NCBI RefSeq assembly: GCF_003464595.1
Contig: NZ_QRZF01000005.1
Location: 248,001 to 312,000, forward strand
Reading direction: 5' to 3'
DNA length: 64,000 nucleotides
From: Bacteroides intestinalis
GTDB taxonomy: Bacteria > Bacteroidota > Bacteroidia > Bacteroidales > Bacteroidaceae
The notes under the pieces are model-generated. The model saw only the letters and a program-made list of their open reading frames with translations, had not been told where the DNA came from and ran no database searches. This document shows positions 48,612-57,808 of the stretch, one piece after another. The position numbers and the translations under genes are program-made. Position 1 is the stretch's first letter; each line of letters starts with the position of its first letter.

Positions 48612-48630
48612 AAAACATAAAACCAAAGAA

Positions 48631-49065
48631 ATGAAAAAAAGTATATGTATAATCATCAGCTTTCTATCCATATTATACACAAGTTGTATAGAGAGAGAAG
48701 AAAGGATAATAAAAGATAGTTGTGAAAATATTATTCGAGAATTAGATTTAAGTAATCTCTCTAATAATTTAGTTCCTTGCTTGAAAGCAACTGAAAAAGA
48801 GTCAGATAAAGATAGCGTATGTTACGAAATACACTCAGAACTTTATCAAAAAGGTGTAAAACCAATAGAGTATACTGATTATTTTATAGTTAGCGGTATA
48901 TATGTGTTTATTTTACAGAAAAACAAACAAATATATACTATTTCAAAAAAAATACAAGAAGAATTGTATAATTGGGGAGACGGTGGTTGGATACTAGAAA
49001 CCCCTTATTATATACTAACAATAAATCGAACAAATTACAGCTATAAACTTAATTATCAATGGTAG
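48631..49065 (+). CDS. Small lipoprotein, candidate immunity factor
   Basis: A 144-aa lipoprotein of unknown family. The signal peptide ends in a lipobox (ILYTSC, Cys19). The mature part is hydrophilic and acidic with a central DKDSVCYEIHSELYQ and a Trp-rich end (WGDGGWILETPYYILTINRT). It is encoded 19 bp after the RHS toxin gene on the same strand, with the same AT-rich composition, and nothing else follows before the terminator. This is the position where immunity proteins of polymorphic toxins lie; a membrane-anchored, periplasm-facing protein would fit a periplasmic toxin. No homology is claimed. Confidence 0.6.
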   Translation: MKKSICIIISFLSILYTSCIEREERIIKDSCENIIRELDLSNLSNNLVPCLKATEKESDKDSVCYEIHSELYQKGVKPIEYTDYFIVSGIYVFILQKNKQIYTISKKIQEELYNWGDGGWILETPYYILTINRTNYSYKLNYQW

Positions 49066-49141
49066 TTATCCTGTTCAACCAGATATGCTATCCAGTTTCT
49101 TTAAGCATTAAAAACGCTTCAATCTCACTAAGTTAACTTTT

Positions 49142-49190
49142 CCCTGTCTCTTACTATTAAATATTAGTAGAGGCAGGGATTATTTATTTC
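49142..49190 (+). terminator. Terminator of the RHS module
   Basis: A stem with CCCTG/CAGGG ends and ACTA/TAGT at the loop (two imperfections) around ttaaatat, followed by ATTATTTATTTC. Located 77 bp after the lipoprotein stop. Confidence 0.65.
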
Positions 49191-49374
49191 TTTACCAACA
49201 AATTCACTTCAGCAGCTTCCACAAATGCAGTTAACGATAGAAAATTCAAGCAAATAGGAAACCAAATACTTATAAAAGAAATACTCACAAGAATGAATAC
49301 ATAGCTTCTAAAGCTCGTCCTTTCTGTCAAATAATAATTATCGCATTCCAAACCCCAGAACCATCCCTCCAGCA

Positions 49375-49451
49375 GGGCTACACCCTTTTACCCCAAAGGT
49401 GTAGCCATCACCGCAAAATGGTGTAGCCATCCCGGGTAAAAGGTGTAGCCC
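49375..49451. repeat. Repeat family E hairpin
   Basis: GGGCTACACCCTTTTACCC at 49375-49393 pairs with GGGTAAAAGGTGTAGCCC at 49434-49451 (one bulged base); between them two more copies of GGTGTAGCCATC occur. A loop of about 40 nt. It lies downstream of cysK (which reads towards it). Confidence 0.8.
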
Positions 49452-49615
49452 TACCAAAGTAGGGCCACAGGCACTTCTAAAGGACATAAAAGAAATATTT
49501 ATCTATAATATTCCAAACACAGACTGTACGACATTTTCAACCAAGATACTTATTCATTCCGAGATCCGATAACAAATATCCAACAGATTTCCATTAAAAG
49601 AATCCATCAGGCATC

Positions 49616-50563
49616 TTACAGCGGATATTCTTCGAACGCATACAGCAACGTCGAAAGATAGCGTTCGCCCGTATCCGGCAATAATGCAACGATTGTTTTC
49701 CCGGCATTTTCAGGAAGAAGTGCCAGACGGGTAGCTGCACTGACTGCTGCTCCGGACGAAATTCCTACCAACAAACCTTCTAATTTAGCCAATTCACGGC
49801 CCGCACGAATAGCATCATCATTCGTTACCTGCAGAATTTCATCTACTACCGCCGGATTGTAGTTCTTAGGAACAAAACCGGCACCGATTCCCTGTATCTT
49901 ATGTGCTCCCGGTGCACCTCCCGAAAGTACAGGAGAGTCTGTAGGTTCCACTGCCACTACTTTCACAACGGGATTATGTTTCTTCAGGGCGACACCTACA
50001 CCACTAACGGTTCCACCAGTACCGACACCGGCTACAAAAATATCAACAACACCTTCCGTGTCCCTCCAGATTTCCTGTCCTGTAGTACGTTCGTGCATGG
50101 CAGGGTTTGCAGGGTTATCAAACTGCTGAAGAATCACCGCACCCGGAGTAGCAGCTTTCAGTTCTTCAGCACGGGCTATAGCACCCTTCATACCATTGGC
50201 ACCCGGTGTAAGCACCAGTTCGGCACCAAGGGCTTTCAGCAGGTTACGGCGTTCTACACTCATGGTGTCGGGCATCGTAAGAATCAGCTTATAACCTTTT
50301 GCAGCAGCTACAAATGCAAGCCCAATTCCGGTGTTTCCACTGGTAGGTTCTATAATAGTGGCTCCGGGTTTCAGCAAACCGGAAGCTTCTGCATCTTCAA
50401 TCATCGCCAATGCCACGCGGTCTTTCACACTTCCGGCAGGGTTAAATGACTCCAGTTTCACGATCAGACGGGCTTTTAAACCTTTCGCTTTATTGTAATT
50501 GCTCAGCTCCAGTAAGGGAGTGTTGCCCACAAGATCAGTGAGCTGTTTTGCTATCTTTTTCAT
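49616..50563 (-). CDS. cysK: Cysteine synthase A (O-acetylserine sulfhydrylase)
   Basis: PLP enzyme of 315 aa that makes cysteine from O-acetylserine and sulfide. Motifs: [16 protein letters not shown] Lys in [33 protein letters not shown], phosphate-binding [10 protein letters not shown], and [11 protein letters not shown]. The catalytic Lys and the substrate loop are intact. It is divergent from the serine acetyltransferase gene, which makes its substrate. Its promoter (-7 TATCTTTG at 50604-50611) gives a leader of roughly 34 nt. Confidence 0.97.
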   Translation of the reverse strand: MKKIAKQLTDLVGNTPLLELSNYNKAKGLKARLIVKLESFNPAGSVKDRVALAMIEDAEASGLLKPGATIIEPTSGNTGIGLAFVAAAKGYKLILTMPDTMSVERRNLLKALGAELVLTPGANGMKGAIARAEELKAATPGAVILQQFDNPANPAMHERTTGQEIWRDTEGVVDIFVAGVGTGGTVSGVGVALKKHNPVVKVVAVEPTDSPVLSGGAPGAHKIQGIGAGFVPKNYNPAVVDEILQVTNDDAIRAGRELAKLEGLLVGISSGAAVSAATRLALLPENAGKTIVALLPDTGERYLSTLLYAFEEYPL

Positions 50564-50603
50564 AACTTATTGGGTTTTAATTTATACTCTTCTTTATAAA
50601 GTA

Positions 50604-50611
50604 CAAAGATA
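50604..50611 (-). promoter_or_regulatory. -7 element of cysK
   Basis: TATCTTTG on the minus strand (TAnnTTTG). A weak -33 (CTTG on the minus strand) lies about 16 bp further upstream. Confidence 0.65.
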
Positions 50612-50646
50612 GCGGGATAACGGTTCACAAGAAATACCATATTTGT

Positions 50647-50677
50647 GGGATTTTCATACTATAAATGAGGGATTTTC
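50647..50677. promoter_or_regulatory. Direct repeat in the cysK-cysE divergent region
   Basis: Two copies of GGGATTTTC, at 50647-50655 and 50669-50677, spaced 22 bp start to start (two helical turns); with one extra flanking G the match extends to 10 of 11 bp. Placed between the opposing -7 elements. A candidate operator for a sulfur/cysteine regulator. Confidence 0.5.
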
Positions 50678-50689
50678 GCTGAGAATAGT

Positions 50690-50697
50690 TACCTTTG
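50690..50697 (+). promoter_or_regulatory. -7 element of the serine acetyltransferase gene
   Basis: TACCTTTG matches TAnnTTTG and lies 29 bp before the ATG at 50727. Confidence 0.65.
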
Positions 50698-50726
50698 TGC
50701 CCACCTTATTATAAAAGGATATCCCA

Positions 50727-51626
50727 ATGAGTCCATTGAACTTTACTCACATTTTGACACAGGCAGTCGATGAACTATCGGAAAGTTCGTCTTACAGAGG
50801 ACTGTTTCATCAGCACACGGACGGTAATCCATTGCCTTCGGCCAAAGCGTTGCATGACATCGTAGAGCTGTCGCGTGCCATACTTTTTCCCGGTTATTTC
50901 GGTAATTCCACAGTCAACAGTCGTACCGTAAAGTACCACATCGGAGTAAACGTAGAACGTTTGTTCGACTTACTGACCGAGCAAGTGCTTGCAGGTCTTT
51001 GCTTCACCGGCGACGGCGAATGCAGTTGCTGCACCGAACTTCAACGCGAGGAAGCTGCGCTGATTGCCGCCAAGTTTATCAGCCACCTGCCGGAAATGCG
51101 CCGTGTACTGGCTACGGATGTAGCAGCTGCCTACAATGGCGACCCTGCTGCACATAGTTTCGGAGAAGTAATCAGTTGCTACCCGGCCATACGCGCTATC
51201 AGCAACTACCGCATTGCGCACGAATTGCTGAGGCTCGGTGTTCCTCTCATTCCCCGCATTATCACCGAAATGGCCCATAGCGAAACGGGAATAGATATCC
51301 ACCCGGGGGCCGTCATCGGCAGCCACTTCACCATAGACCACGGAACAGGTGTGGTAATTGGTGAGACATGCATCATCGGCAATAATGTGAAACTGTATCA
51401 GGGAGTGACGCTTGGTGCCAAGAGTTTCCCGCTGGATGCAGACGGCAAACCGATCAAAGGTATTCCACGCCATCCGATATTGGAAGACAATGTTATCGTC
51501 TATTCCAACGCCACCATCCTGGGACGCATCACCATCGGGCAGGGTGCCACAGTAGGTGGTAATATCTGGGTAACGGAAAATGTGCCGCCAGGAGCGAGAA
51601 TCGTGCAAACAAAAGCCAAGAAATGA
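50727..51626 (+). CDS. cysE: Serine O-acetyltransferase
   Basis: Left-handed beta-helix acetyltransferase of 299 aa that makes O-acetylserine for CysK. An N-terminal helical domain of about 180 residues (EpsC-like, longer than E. coli CysE's) precedes the hexapeptide repeats: IDIHPGAVIGSHFTIDHGTG, VVIGETCIIGNNVKLYQGVT, ILEDNVIVYSNATILGRITI. The catalytic His is in DIHPGA/DHGTG. The end is short (RIVQTKAKK), lacking the C-terminal tail that CysE uses to bind CysK in some species. Divergent from cysK. Confidence 0.93.
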   Translation: MSPLNFTHILTQAVDELSESSSYRGLFHQHTDGNPLPSAKALHDIVELSRAILFPGYFGNSTVNSRTVKYHIGVNVERLFDLLTEQVLAGLCFTGDGECSCCTELQREEAALIAAKFISHLPEMRRVLATDVAAAYNGDPAAHSFGEVISCYPAIRAISNYRIAHELLRLGVPLIPRIITEMAHSETGIDIHPGAVIGSHFTIDHGTGVVIGETCIIGNNVKLYQGVTLGAKSFPLDADGKPIKGIPRHPILEDNVIVYSNATILGRITIGQGATVGGNIWVTENVPPGARIVQTKAKK

Positions 51627-51657
51627 ATCTATAACAGATAATGTTCGGAGTGACGCT

Positions 51658-51696
51658 GGATATATAGATACAGCACATTGAATATATAGATGCAAT
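51658..51696. repeat. Repeat family D, two copies
   Basis: Two degenerate units, GGATATATAGATACAGCACA and a copy with AATATATAGATGCAA, 22 bp apart, in the gap between the serine acetyltransferase and methyltransferase genes. Confidence 0.7.
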
Positions 51697-51755
51697 AATT
51701 TGCCAAACATAGAGAGAATCAATATAAAAAGTATAGTCAAACAGTTATTAAATAA

Positions 51756-53267
51756 ATGAGCGAACAATTTCAAATGATTGCCAAAACCTTCCAAGGACTG
51801 GAAGAAGTACTGGCACAAGAACTGACTGCATTAGGGGCAAACGACATAGAAATAGGCCGACGCATGGTGTCTTTCAGTGGAGACAAGGAAATGATGTACA
51901 AAGCAAACTTCTGCCTGCGTACAGCAATCCGTATCCTAAAACCAATCAAGAGCTTCACTGCCAAGAACGCCGATGAAGTGTATGACCAAATCAAAGCTAT
52001 CTGCTGGGAAGATATCCTGAATGTAGAAAAAACCTTTGCCGTAGATGCCGTTGTATTCAGCGAAGAGTTCCGCCACTCCAAGTTCGTATCTTATAAAGTG
52101 AAGGATGCCATTGTGGACTATTTCCGTGATAAGTTTAACAAACGCCCGTCCGTACGTATCAACAAACCGGATGTATTGCTGAATATACACATTGCACAGA
52201 CCACTTGTACGCTCTCTCTCGACTCATCGGGCGAGTCACTGCACCGCCGCGGGTATCGCCAGGAAGCAGTAGAGGCTCCACTAAACGAAGTACTGGCTGC
52301 CGGAATGATATTGATGACAGGATGGAAAGGGGAATGTGACTTGATAGACCCGATGTGTGGTTCGGGTACAATTCCCATTGAAGCGGCACTGATTGCACGC
52401 AACATTGCTCCGGGAGTGTTCCGCAAGGAATTCGCTTTTGAGAAGTGGAATGACTTCGATCAGGATTTGTTCGACATGATTTACAATGACGATAGTCAGG
52501 AATGTGAATTTACGCATAAGATATATGGTTACGACAATAACCCGCAAGCTAATGAAATAGCTACACACAATGTGAAGGCGGCAGGTGTATCAAAAGATAT
52601 TGTCTTGAAGTTACAGCCGTTCCAGCAATTTGAGCAGCCCGCGGAGAAATCAATGATCATCACCAACCCGCCTTATGGAGAACGTATCTCTACCAATAAC
52701 TTGTTGGGATTGTATCAGATGATAGGTGAACGTTTGAAACATGCTTTCATCGGAAATACAGCATGGGTGCTCTCTTACCGCGAAGAATGCTTCGATCAGA
52801 TAGGACTGAAACCGACCGTCAAGACACCTTTGTTCAATGGTGCATTGGAATGTGAATTCCGTAAATATGAGATTTTCGACGGAAAATATAAAGAATTCAA
52901 GAAACAGGAAGGCGAGGGCGAAGAAGGAGAAGACTCCAAGGAATCCGGCTTCAAACCGAAAGAAGGAAGAGACTTCAAACCCAGAGAACCGCGGGAGTTT
53001 AAGCCGAGAGAGGGACGGGAGTTTAAACCGAGAGAACCTCGCAAACCGGGAGAGTTCAGGTCCAGAGATGACAAACCGAGAGAATTCAAGCCAAGAGAGT
53101 TCCGCAAGGATGGAGACCGGGAAAGAAAACCATTCGACAGGGAACGTCGCGACGGTGGAAAAGAGTTTAGACCGCGCGAAAGAAGAGAGTTCGACGGAGA
53201 CCGTAAACCGAAAGGAACATCTTATCCGGAAAGAAAAAGAAGGGAGTTCGGAAAGAAGGAAGAATAA
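51756..53267 (+). CDS. THUMP-domain RNA methyltransferase with charged repeat tail
   Basis: Class I SAM methyltransferase of 503 aa that modifies RNA (RlmL N-terminal/YpsC-like family). A THUMP domain covers about 45-160, and the Rossmann methyltransferase has DPMCGSGTIPIEAALIARNI and the catalytic ITNPPYGERI (about 303). From residue 382 to the end a highly charged, proline- and arginine-rich tail is made of FKPREPRE/FKPREGRE-like repeats. This tail is absent from most family members and looks disordered and RNA-binding. It is followed 9 bp later by the peptidase gene. Substrate is likely 23S rRNA, inferred. Confidence 0.9.
   Translation: MSEQFQMIAKTFQGLEEVLAQELTALGANDIEIGRRMVSFSGDKEMMYKANFCLRTAIRILKPIKSFTAKNADEVYDQIKAICWEDILNVEKTFAVDAVVFSEEFRHSKFVSYKVKDAIVDYFRDKFNKRPSVRINKPDVLLNIHIAQTTCTLSLDSSGESLHRRGYRQEAVEAPLNEVLAAGMILMTGWKGECDLIDPMCGSGTIPIEAALIARNIAPGVFRKEFAFEKWNDFDQDLFDMIYNDDSQECEFTHKIYGYDNNPQANEIATHNVKAAGVSKDIVLKLQPFQQFEQPAEKSMIITNPPYGERISTNNLLGLYQMIGERLKHAFIGNTAWVLSYREECFDQIGLKPTVKTPLFNGALECEFRKYEIFDGKYKEFKKQEGEGEEGEDSKESGFKPKEGRDFKPREPREFKPREGREFKPREPRKPGEFRSRDDKPREFKPREFRKDGDRERKPFDRERRDGGKEFRPRERREFDGDRKPKGTSYPERKRREFGKKEE
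52955..53100 (+). repeat. Coding tandem repeat in the methyltransferase tail
   Basis: Degenerate repeats of the codons for FKPREPRE/FKPREGRE (24-bp unit, about five copies) form the C-terminal tail. Repeat arrays of this kind expand and contract easily. Confidence 0.7.
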
Positions 53268-53276
53268 CAAAAGATT

Positions 53277-55433
53277 ATGGATATGAAGATAATCAGTAAA
53301 TGGATGGGAGTGGTACTATTGGCATCGTCCGCTCTCTTCACAACAAATGTTATGGCACAAGATTTAAAGAAACCGACGCTGGAAGACCTGATTCCCGGCG
53401 GAGAAACGTATCGCTTTGCTGAAAACCTGTACGGACTGCAATGGTGGGGAGATACGTGCATCAAGCCCGGAATAGACTCCTTGTTTGCAGTAAACCCGAA
53501 GACAGGAAAAGAAACACTACTCCTGACGCGTGAGAAAATCAATCAGGCACTGGAACAGGAAAAGCTGGGTAAGTTGAATCATTTACATCAGGTAACCCTG
53601 CCTTGGGCCGAAAAAACACAACTGCTTATCTCTCTGCCCAGAAACTACGTTGTTTACGACTGGAAAGCCGATAAAATCATCAGCAAACAAGCTCTGCCCG
53701 AAAAAGCAGCCAACAAAGATTACAATATTGCAAGCGGTAACGTGGCTTATACCCAGGATAATAATCTGTACGTAAATAGCCACGCCGTAACCAACGAACC
53801 CGAAGGCATCGTATGCGGACAAAGCGTACACCGCAATGAATTCGGCATCAGCAAAGGAACCTATTGGAGCCCGAAGGGTGACCTGCTTGCTTTCTACCGC
53901 ATGGACGAAAGTATGGTGACGCAGTATCCGTTGGTAGACATCACTGCACGGATAGGCGAACTGAATAACGTGCGCTACCCCATGGCAGGAATGACAAGCC
54001 ATAAAGTAACCGTAGGCATCTACAATCCCGAAACTCAGAAAACGATTTATCTGAATGCGGGAGATCCCACCGACCGCTACTTTACTAATATCAGCTGGAC
54101 CCCGGATGCCAAAAGCCTCTATCTTATAGAATTGAACCGCGACCAGAACCATGCCAAGCTCTGTCAATACAATGCAGAAACAGGTGAATTGATGGGTACT
54201 CTCTTTGAAGAGACGCATCCCAAATATGTAGAGCCTCAGCATCCCATCGTATTCCTGCCATGGGATAGCAGCAAATTTATCTATCAGAGCCAGCGCGACG
54301 GCTTCAACCACCTGTATCTCTACGGCACAGACGGTAAACTGATTAAGCAACTCACAGAAGGGAAATGGTTGGTAAGTGACATCTTAGGATTCAATACTCA
54401 GAGAAAAGAAGTTATATTCAATGCCGTAGATGCACTGGGAAGCAGCAACTTTGCAGTCAGCGTAACCAGCGGAAAGCGTAGTCTGCCTTTCAACATCAAT
54501 ACTACAACTGAAGGTGTTCACAAAGGAGAACTCAGCGCATCGGGCACATACATCATTGACAACTATTCAACCCCTGGCATCCCCCGTAAGATAGACATAA
54601 TCAACACTAAAACCTTCAAAAGTATCAATCTGCTGACAGCAAAGAATCCGTATCAGGATTTCAGCATGCCAAGTATCGAAGTAGGCACCATCAAGGCTGC
54701 CGACGGTGTGACCGACCTTTATTACCGTATCATAAAGCCCGCTGACTTCGATCCGAACAAGAAATACCCCACTATCATCTATGTATACGGCGGTCCGCAC
54801 GCACAGATGGTCACCGGTGGCTGGCAAAACGGTGCACGCGGCTGGGACATCTATATGGCAAACAAAGGTTATATCATGTTCACCCTCGATAACCGCGGAA
54901 GCGATAACCGTGGTCTTGAATTTGAAAACGTCACCTTCCGCCATCTCGGCATCGAAGAAGGAAAAGACCAGGTGAAAGGTGTGGAATTCCTGAAAAGCCT
55001 GCCTTACGTAGACGGTAACCGTATCGGCGTACACGGATGGAGCTTTGGAGGACACATGACTACGGCCCTGATGCTCCGCTATCCGGAGATATTCAAAGTA
55101 GGTGTTGCAGGCGGTCCGGTTATTGACTGGGGATATTATGAAATCATGTACGGAGAACGCTACATGGATACGCCGCAAAGCAATCCGGAAGGTTACGAAC
55201 AATGCAACCTGAAGAATCTGGCAGGCAACCTGAAAGGACATCTATTGTTGATTCATGACGACCATGACGATACCTGTGTACCCCAACACACACTTTCGTT
55301 CATAAAAGCCTGTGTGGATGCACGTACGTATCCCGATTTATTCATCTATCCCACGCATAAGCACAATGTCATAGGACGTGACCGGGTACATCTGCATGAG
55401 AAGATAACAAGATATTTTGAAGACAATTTATAG
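53277..55433 (+). CDS. Prolyl dipeptidyl peptidase IV (S9 family)
   Basis: Exported serine peptidase of 718 aa that removes X-Pro or X-Ala dipeptides from peptide N-termini. Signal peptide (cleaved after VMAQ), beta-propeller (about 60-430), then the alpha/beta-hydrolase domain with Ser589 in HGWSFGGHMT, Asp664 in HDDHDDTCVP and His696 in THKHNV. The oxyanion Tyr lies in VYGGPHAQ. The frame has an alternative start at 53283 (MKIIS), which gives the same signal peptide. It follows the methyltransferase gene by 9 bp and precedes purD. Confidence 0.93.
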   Translation: MDMKIISKWMGVVLLASSALFTTNVMAQDLKKPTLEDLIPGGETYRFAENLYGLQWWGDTCIKPGIDSLFAVNPKTGKETLLLTREKINQALEQEKLGKLNHLHQVTLPWAEKTQLLISLPRNYVVYDWKADKIISKQALPEKAANKDYNIASGNVAYTQDNNLYVNSHAVTNEPEGIVCGQSVHRNEFGISKGTYWSPKGDLLAFYRMDESMVTQYPLVDITARIGELNNVRYPMAGMTSHKVTVGIYNPETQKTIYLNAGDPTDRYFTNISWTPDAKSLYLIELNRDQNHAKLCQYNAETGELMGTLFEETHPKYVEPQHPIVFLPWDSSKFIYQSQRDGFNHLYLYGTDGKLIKQLTEGKWLVSDILGFNTQRKEVIFNAVDALGSSNFAVSVTSGKRSLPFNINTTTEGVHKGELSASGTYIIDNYSTPGIPRKIDIINTKTFKSINLLTAKNPYQDFSMPSIEVGTIKAADGVTDLYYRIIKPADFDPNKKYPTIIYVYGGPHAQMVTGGWQNGARGWDIYMANKGYIMFTLDNRGSDNRGLEFENVTFRHLGIEEGKDQVKGVEFLKSLPYVDGNRIGVHGWSFGGHMTTALMLRYPEIFKVGVAGGPVIDWGYYEIMYGERYMDTPQSNPEGYEQCNLKNLAGNLKGHLLLIHDDHDDTCVPQHTLSFIKACVDARTYPDLFIYPTHKHNVIGRDRVHLHEKITRYFEDNL

Positions 55434-55470
55434 AATAAAATAGAAGCAATAAATTAAACGAAATATAAAG

Positions 55471-56745
55471 ATGAAGATATTATTATTAGGAAGCGGCGGC
55501 CGCGAGCACGCTCTGGCATGGAAAATAGCCCAAAGTCCGAAAGTAGAGAAACTTTTTATAGCCCCCGGTAATGCCGGTACCAGTGCAGTAGGCGAGAATG
55601 TAGCTATCAAAGCTACCGACTTCCCTGCCCTGAAAGCTTTCGCCCTGAAAGAAAAAGTAGACATGATCGTGGTAGGCCCCGAAGATCCGTTGGTAGAAGG
55701 CATCTACGACAGCTTTACCGAAGACGCCGCCACACAACATATCGCCATCATCGGCCCTACTGCCAAGGGTGCCCAGTTGGAAGGCAGCAAGGAGTTTGCC
55801 AAGGGCTTCATGGAACGCCATGGCATCCCCACCGCCCGCTACAAAAGCATCAATGCCGAGAATCTGGAAGAAGGACTCACTTTCCTTGAAACCCTTGAAG
55901 CACCCTATGTGCTGAAAGCCGACGGTCTTTGCGCAGGAAAAGGCGTACTGATCCTTCCTACACTCGAAGAAGCCAAAAAGGAACTGAAAGAAATGCTCGG
56001 TGGCATGTTCGGTCAGGCCAGTGCCACAGTAGTTATCGAAGAATTCCTCAGCGGCATCGAGTGCTCCGTATTTGTGCTGACAGACAGCAAGAACTATAAA
56101 GTTCTGCCCGTTGCCAAAGATTACAAACGCATCGGTGAAGGTGACAAAGGTCTAAATACCGGTGGTATGGGAAGCGTGACTCCCGTTCCTTTTGCCGACG
56201 AGGTATTTATGGAAAAAGTGCGTACCCGTATCATTGAGCCCACCATCCGCGGACTGCAAGAAGAAGACATCCTTTACAAAGGATTCATCTTCCTCGGACT
56301 GATCCGCGTGAAAGGCGAACCGATGGTCATAGAATATAATGTCCGCATGGGTGACCCAGAAACAGAAAGCGTCATGCTGCGTGTACAGAGCGACTTCGTG
56401 GAACTTCTGGAAGGTGTACGCGATGTGAACCTCGATACAAAGACATTGACAATGGACCCGCGTACGGCTGCTTGCGTCATGCTCGTCAGCGGCGGATATC
56501 CCGAAGCTTACGAGAAAGGTAAAGTAATGACCGGGTTTGAAGAAGCTGCCGCTACAGACAGTATTCTCTTCCATGCCGGAACAGCAATGAAAGACGGCCA
56601 GGTGGTAACAAACGGCGGACGCGTGATTGCCGTATGTTCGTATGGTGAAACCAAAGAAGAAGCCCTTGCCAAGAGTTATAAAGTTGCGGAAATGATTCAA
56701 TTTGACAAGAAGTATTTCCGCCGTGACATCGGCTTCGACCTTTAA
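55471..56745 (+). CDS. purD: Phosphoribosylamine-glycine ligase
   Basis: ATP-grasp enzyme of 424 aa for the second step of purine synthesis (5-phosphoribosylamine + glycine to GAR). Motifs: [80 protein letters not shown], and [15 protein letters not shown]. All active-site features look intact. It starts 37 bp after the peptidase gene and is followed by a palindromic repeat. Confidence 0.97.
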   Translation: MKILLLGSGGREHALAWKIAQSPKVEKLFIAPGNAGTSAVGENVAIKATDFPALKAFALKEKVDMIVVGPEDPLVEGIYDSFTEDAATQHIAIIGPTAKGAQLEGSKEFAKGFMERHGIPTARYKSINAENLEEGLTFLETLEAPYVLKADGLCAGKGVLILPTLEEAKKELKEMLGGMFGQASATVVIEEFLSGIECSVFVLTDSKNYKVLPVAKDYKRIGEGDKGLNTGGMGSVTPVPFADEVFMEKVRTRIIEPTIRGLQEEDILYKGFIFLGLIRVKGEPMVIEYNVRMGDPETESVMLRVQSDFVELLEGVRDVNLDTKTLTMDPRTAACVMLVSGGYPEAYEKGKVMTGFEEAAATDSILFHAGTAMKDGQVVTNGGRVIAVCSYGETKEEALAKSYKVAEMIQFDKKYFRRDIGFDL

Positions 56746-56754
56746 ATAAAAGTG

Positions 56755-56796
56755 ATAGAGTGATAAGATATCACATTACCACCTTATCACATTACC
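56755..56796. repeat. Repeat family A-like hairpin after purD
   Basis: GTGATAAG (56760-56767) pairs with CTTATCAC (56783-56790); flanking words GTGATAGA and ATCACATTACC are related. The loop is 15 nt. It fills most of the 61-bp gap to the next gene, ending 10 bp before its start. Confidence 0.65.
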
Positions 56797-56806
56797 ACAT
56801 TTTTAT

Positions 56807-57808
56807 ATGATACGAAGTAAACGACTACAGAACCGGATCACAGCGGGACGTTTCACACTGCCCGCTGCCATCCTCTTGTCACTATTCTGCTGGATACTGA
56901 CCTCTATTCTATTGCCTGAAGTTCCGGTAATAAAAAGTAGTTATCCCCTGTGGGATACTATCATAGATGGGTATATTCCGGCATGGGCAAGTATACCTTT
57001 AAGTTTCATCTTCTATGGCGTCGTCGGTTACTTCCTGATAGAACTAAACAATACTTTTGCCATCATCCGCATGCGGGCATCTGTGCAAACGGCCATTTAT
57101 TTCCTGTTTATATCCGTTTGTCCGGCCCTGCATCCAGTTTATGCCGGAGACTTTGCCTCGATAGCATTTCTTATATCCTTGTTCTTCCTGTTTAAGGGCT
57201 ACCAGCATCCCCGTCCGGCAGGCACCATGTTCTATTCGTTCCTCTTTATCGGGTTGGGTAGTCTGTTCTTTCCGCAACTGACACTGTTTATTCCCCTCTA
57301 CTGGATAGGTGCATACGGTTTCCAGGCACTCACTCCAAAGAGCTTTTTCGGCAGTCTGATCGGTTGGACTTTACCCTACTGGTTTCTATTGGGGCATGCT
57401 TACTTCTACGATGAAATGAACTTATTTTACCAGCCTTTCATCGAACTGGCAACATTCCACCCTATCAATCTATGGGACTTCCCCTTGTGGGAAATAGCTA
57501 CATTGGGCTATCTGTTCGTATTATACCTGGTCAGTTCCATCCACTGTCTGGTGGCAGGTTACGAAGATAAGATACGTACCCGCAGTTATCTGCATTTTCT
57601 TATTTTTCTGAGCTTCTGCATCTTTATCTATATCCTGCTACAGCCGATTCTGACGATTCATCTCCTGCCTCTGCTGCTGATAGGTGTCAGTATCCTGACG
57701 GGACATTTCGTGGTGTTGACGAACAGTCGGGCTTCCAATGTGTTTTTCATTTGTGCCCTTGCAGGGCTTGTACTTTTATTCGGATTTAATATATGGACGC
57801 TTTTGTAG
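56807..57808 (+). CDS. Polytopic membrane protein, unknown function
   Basis: A 333-aa membrane protein with nine to ten predicted helices. Sequences such as ILLSLFCWILTSILLPEVPV, YPLWDTIIDGYIPAWA and LGSLFFPQLTLFIPLYWIGA are conserved-looking but I do not recognise a named family (DUF6427-like proteins of Bacteroidetes are a possible match). It overlaps the next gene by 16 bp, so it is co-translated with the DedA-like protein, and the two may act together at the inner membrane. Confidence 0.6.
   Translation: MIRSKRLQNRITAGRFTLPAAILLSLFCWILTSILLPEVPVIKSSYPLWDTIIDGYIPAWASIPLSFIFYGVVGYFLIELNNTFAIIRMRASVQTAIYFLFISVCPALHPVYAGDFASIAFLISLFFLFKGYQHPRPAGTMFYSFLFIGLGSLFFPQLTLFIPLYWIGAYGFQALTPKSFFGSLIGWTLPYWFLLGHAYFYDEMNLFYQPFIELATFHPINLWDFPLWEIATLGYLFVLYLVSSIHCLVAGYEDKIRTRSYLHFLIFLSFCIFIYILLQPILTIHLLPLLLIGVSILTGHFVVLTNSRASNVFFICALAGLVLLFGFNIWTLL

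Larger units (their letters stand above)
49066..49615. other. Intergenic region between RHS module and cysK
   Basis: A 550-bp gap, AT-rich on its left side, with a terminator (49142-49190) and the family E repeat (49375-49470). I see no gene or RNA in the remaining sequence. Confidence 0.6.

Noticed and set aside
50564..50726. Riboswitch controlling cysK or cysE
   Set aside because: The leaders are under about 40 nt and contain no complex fold.
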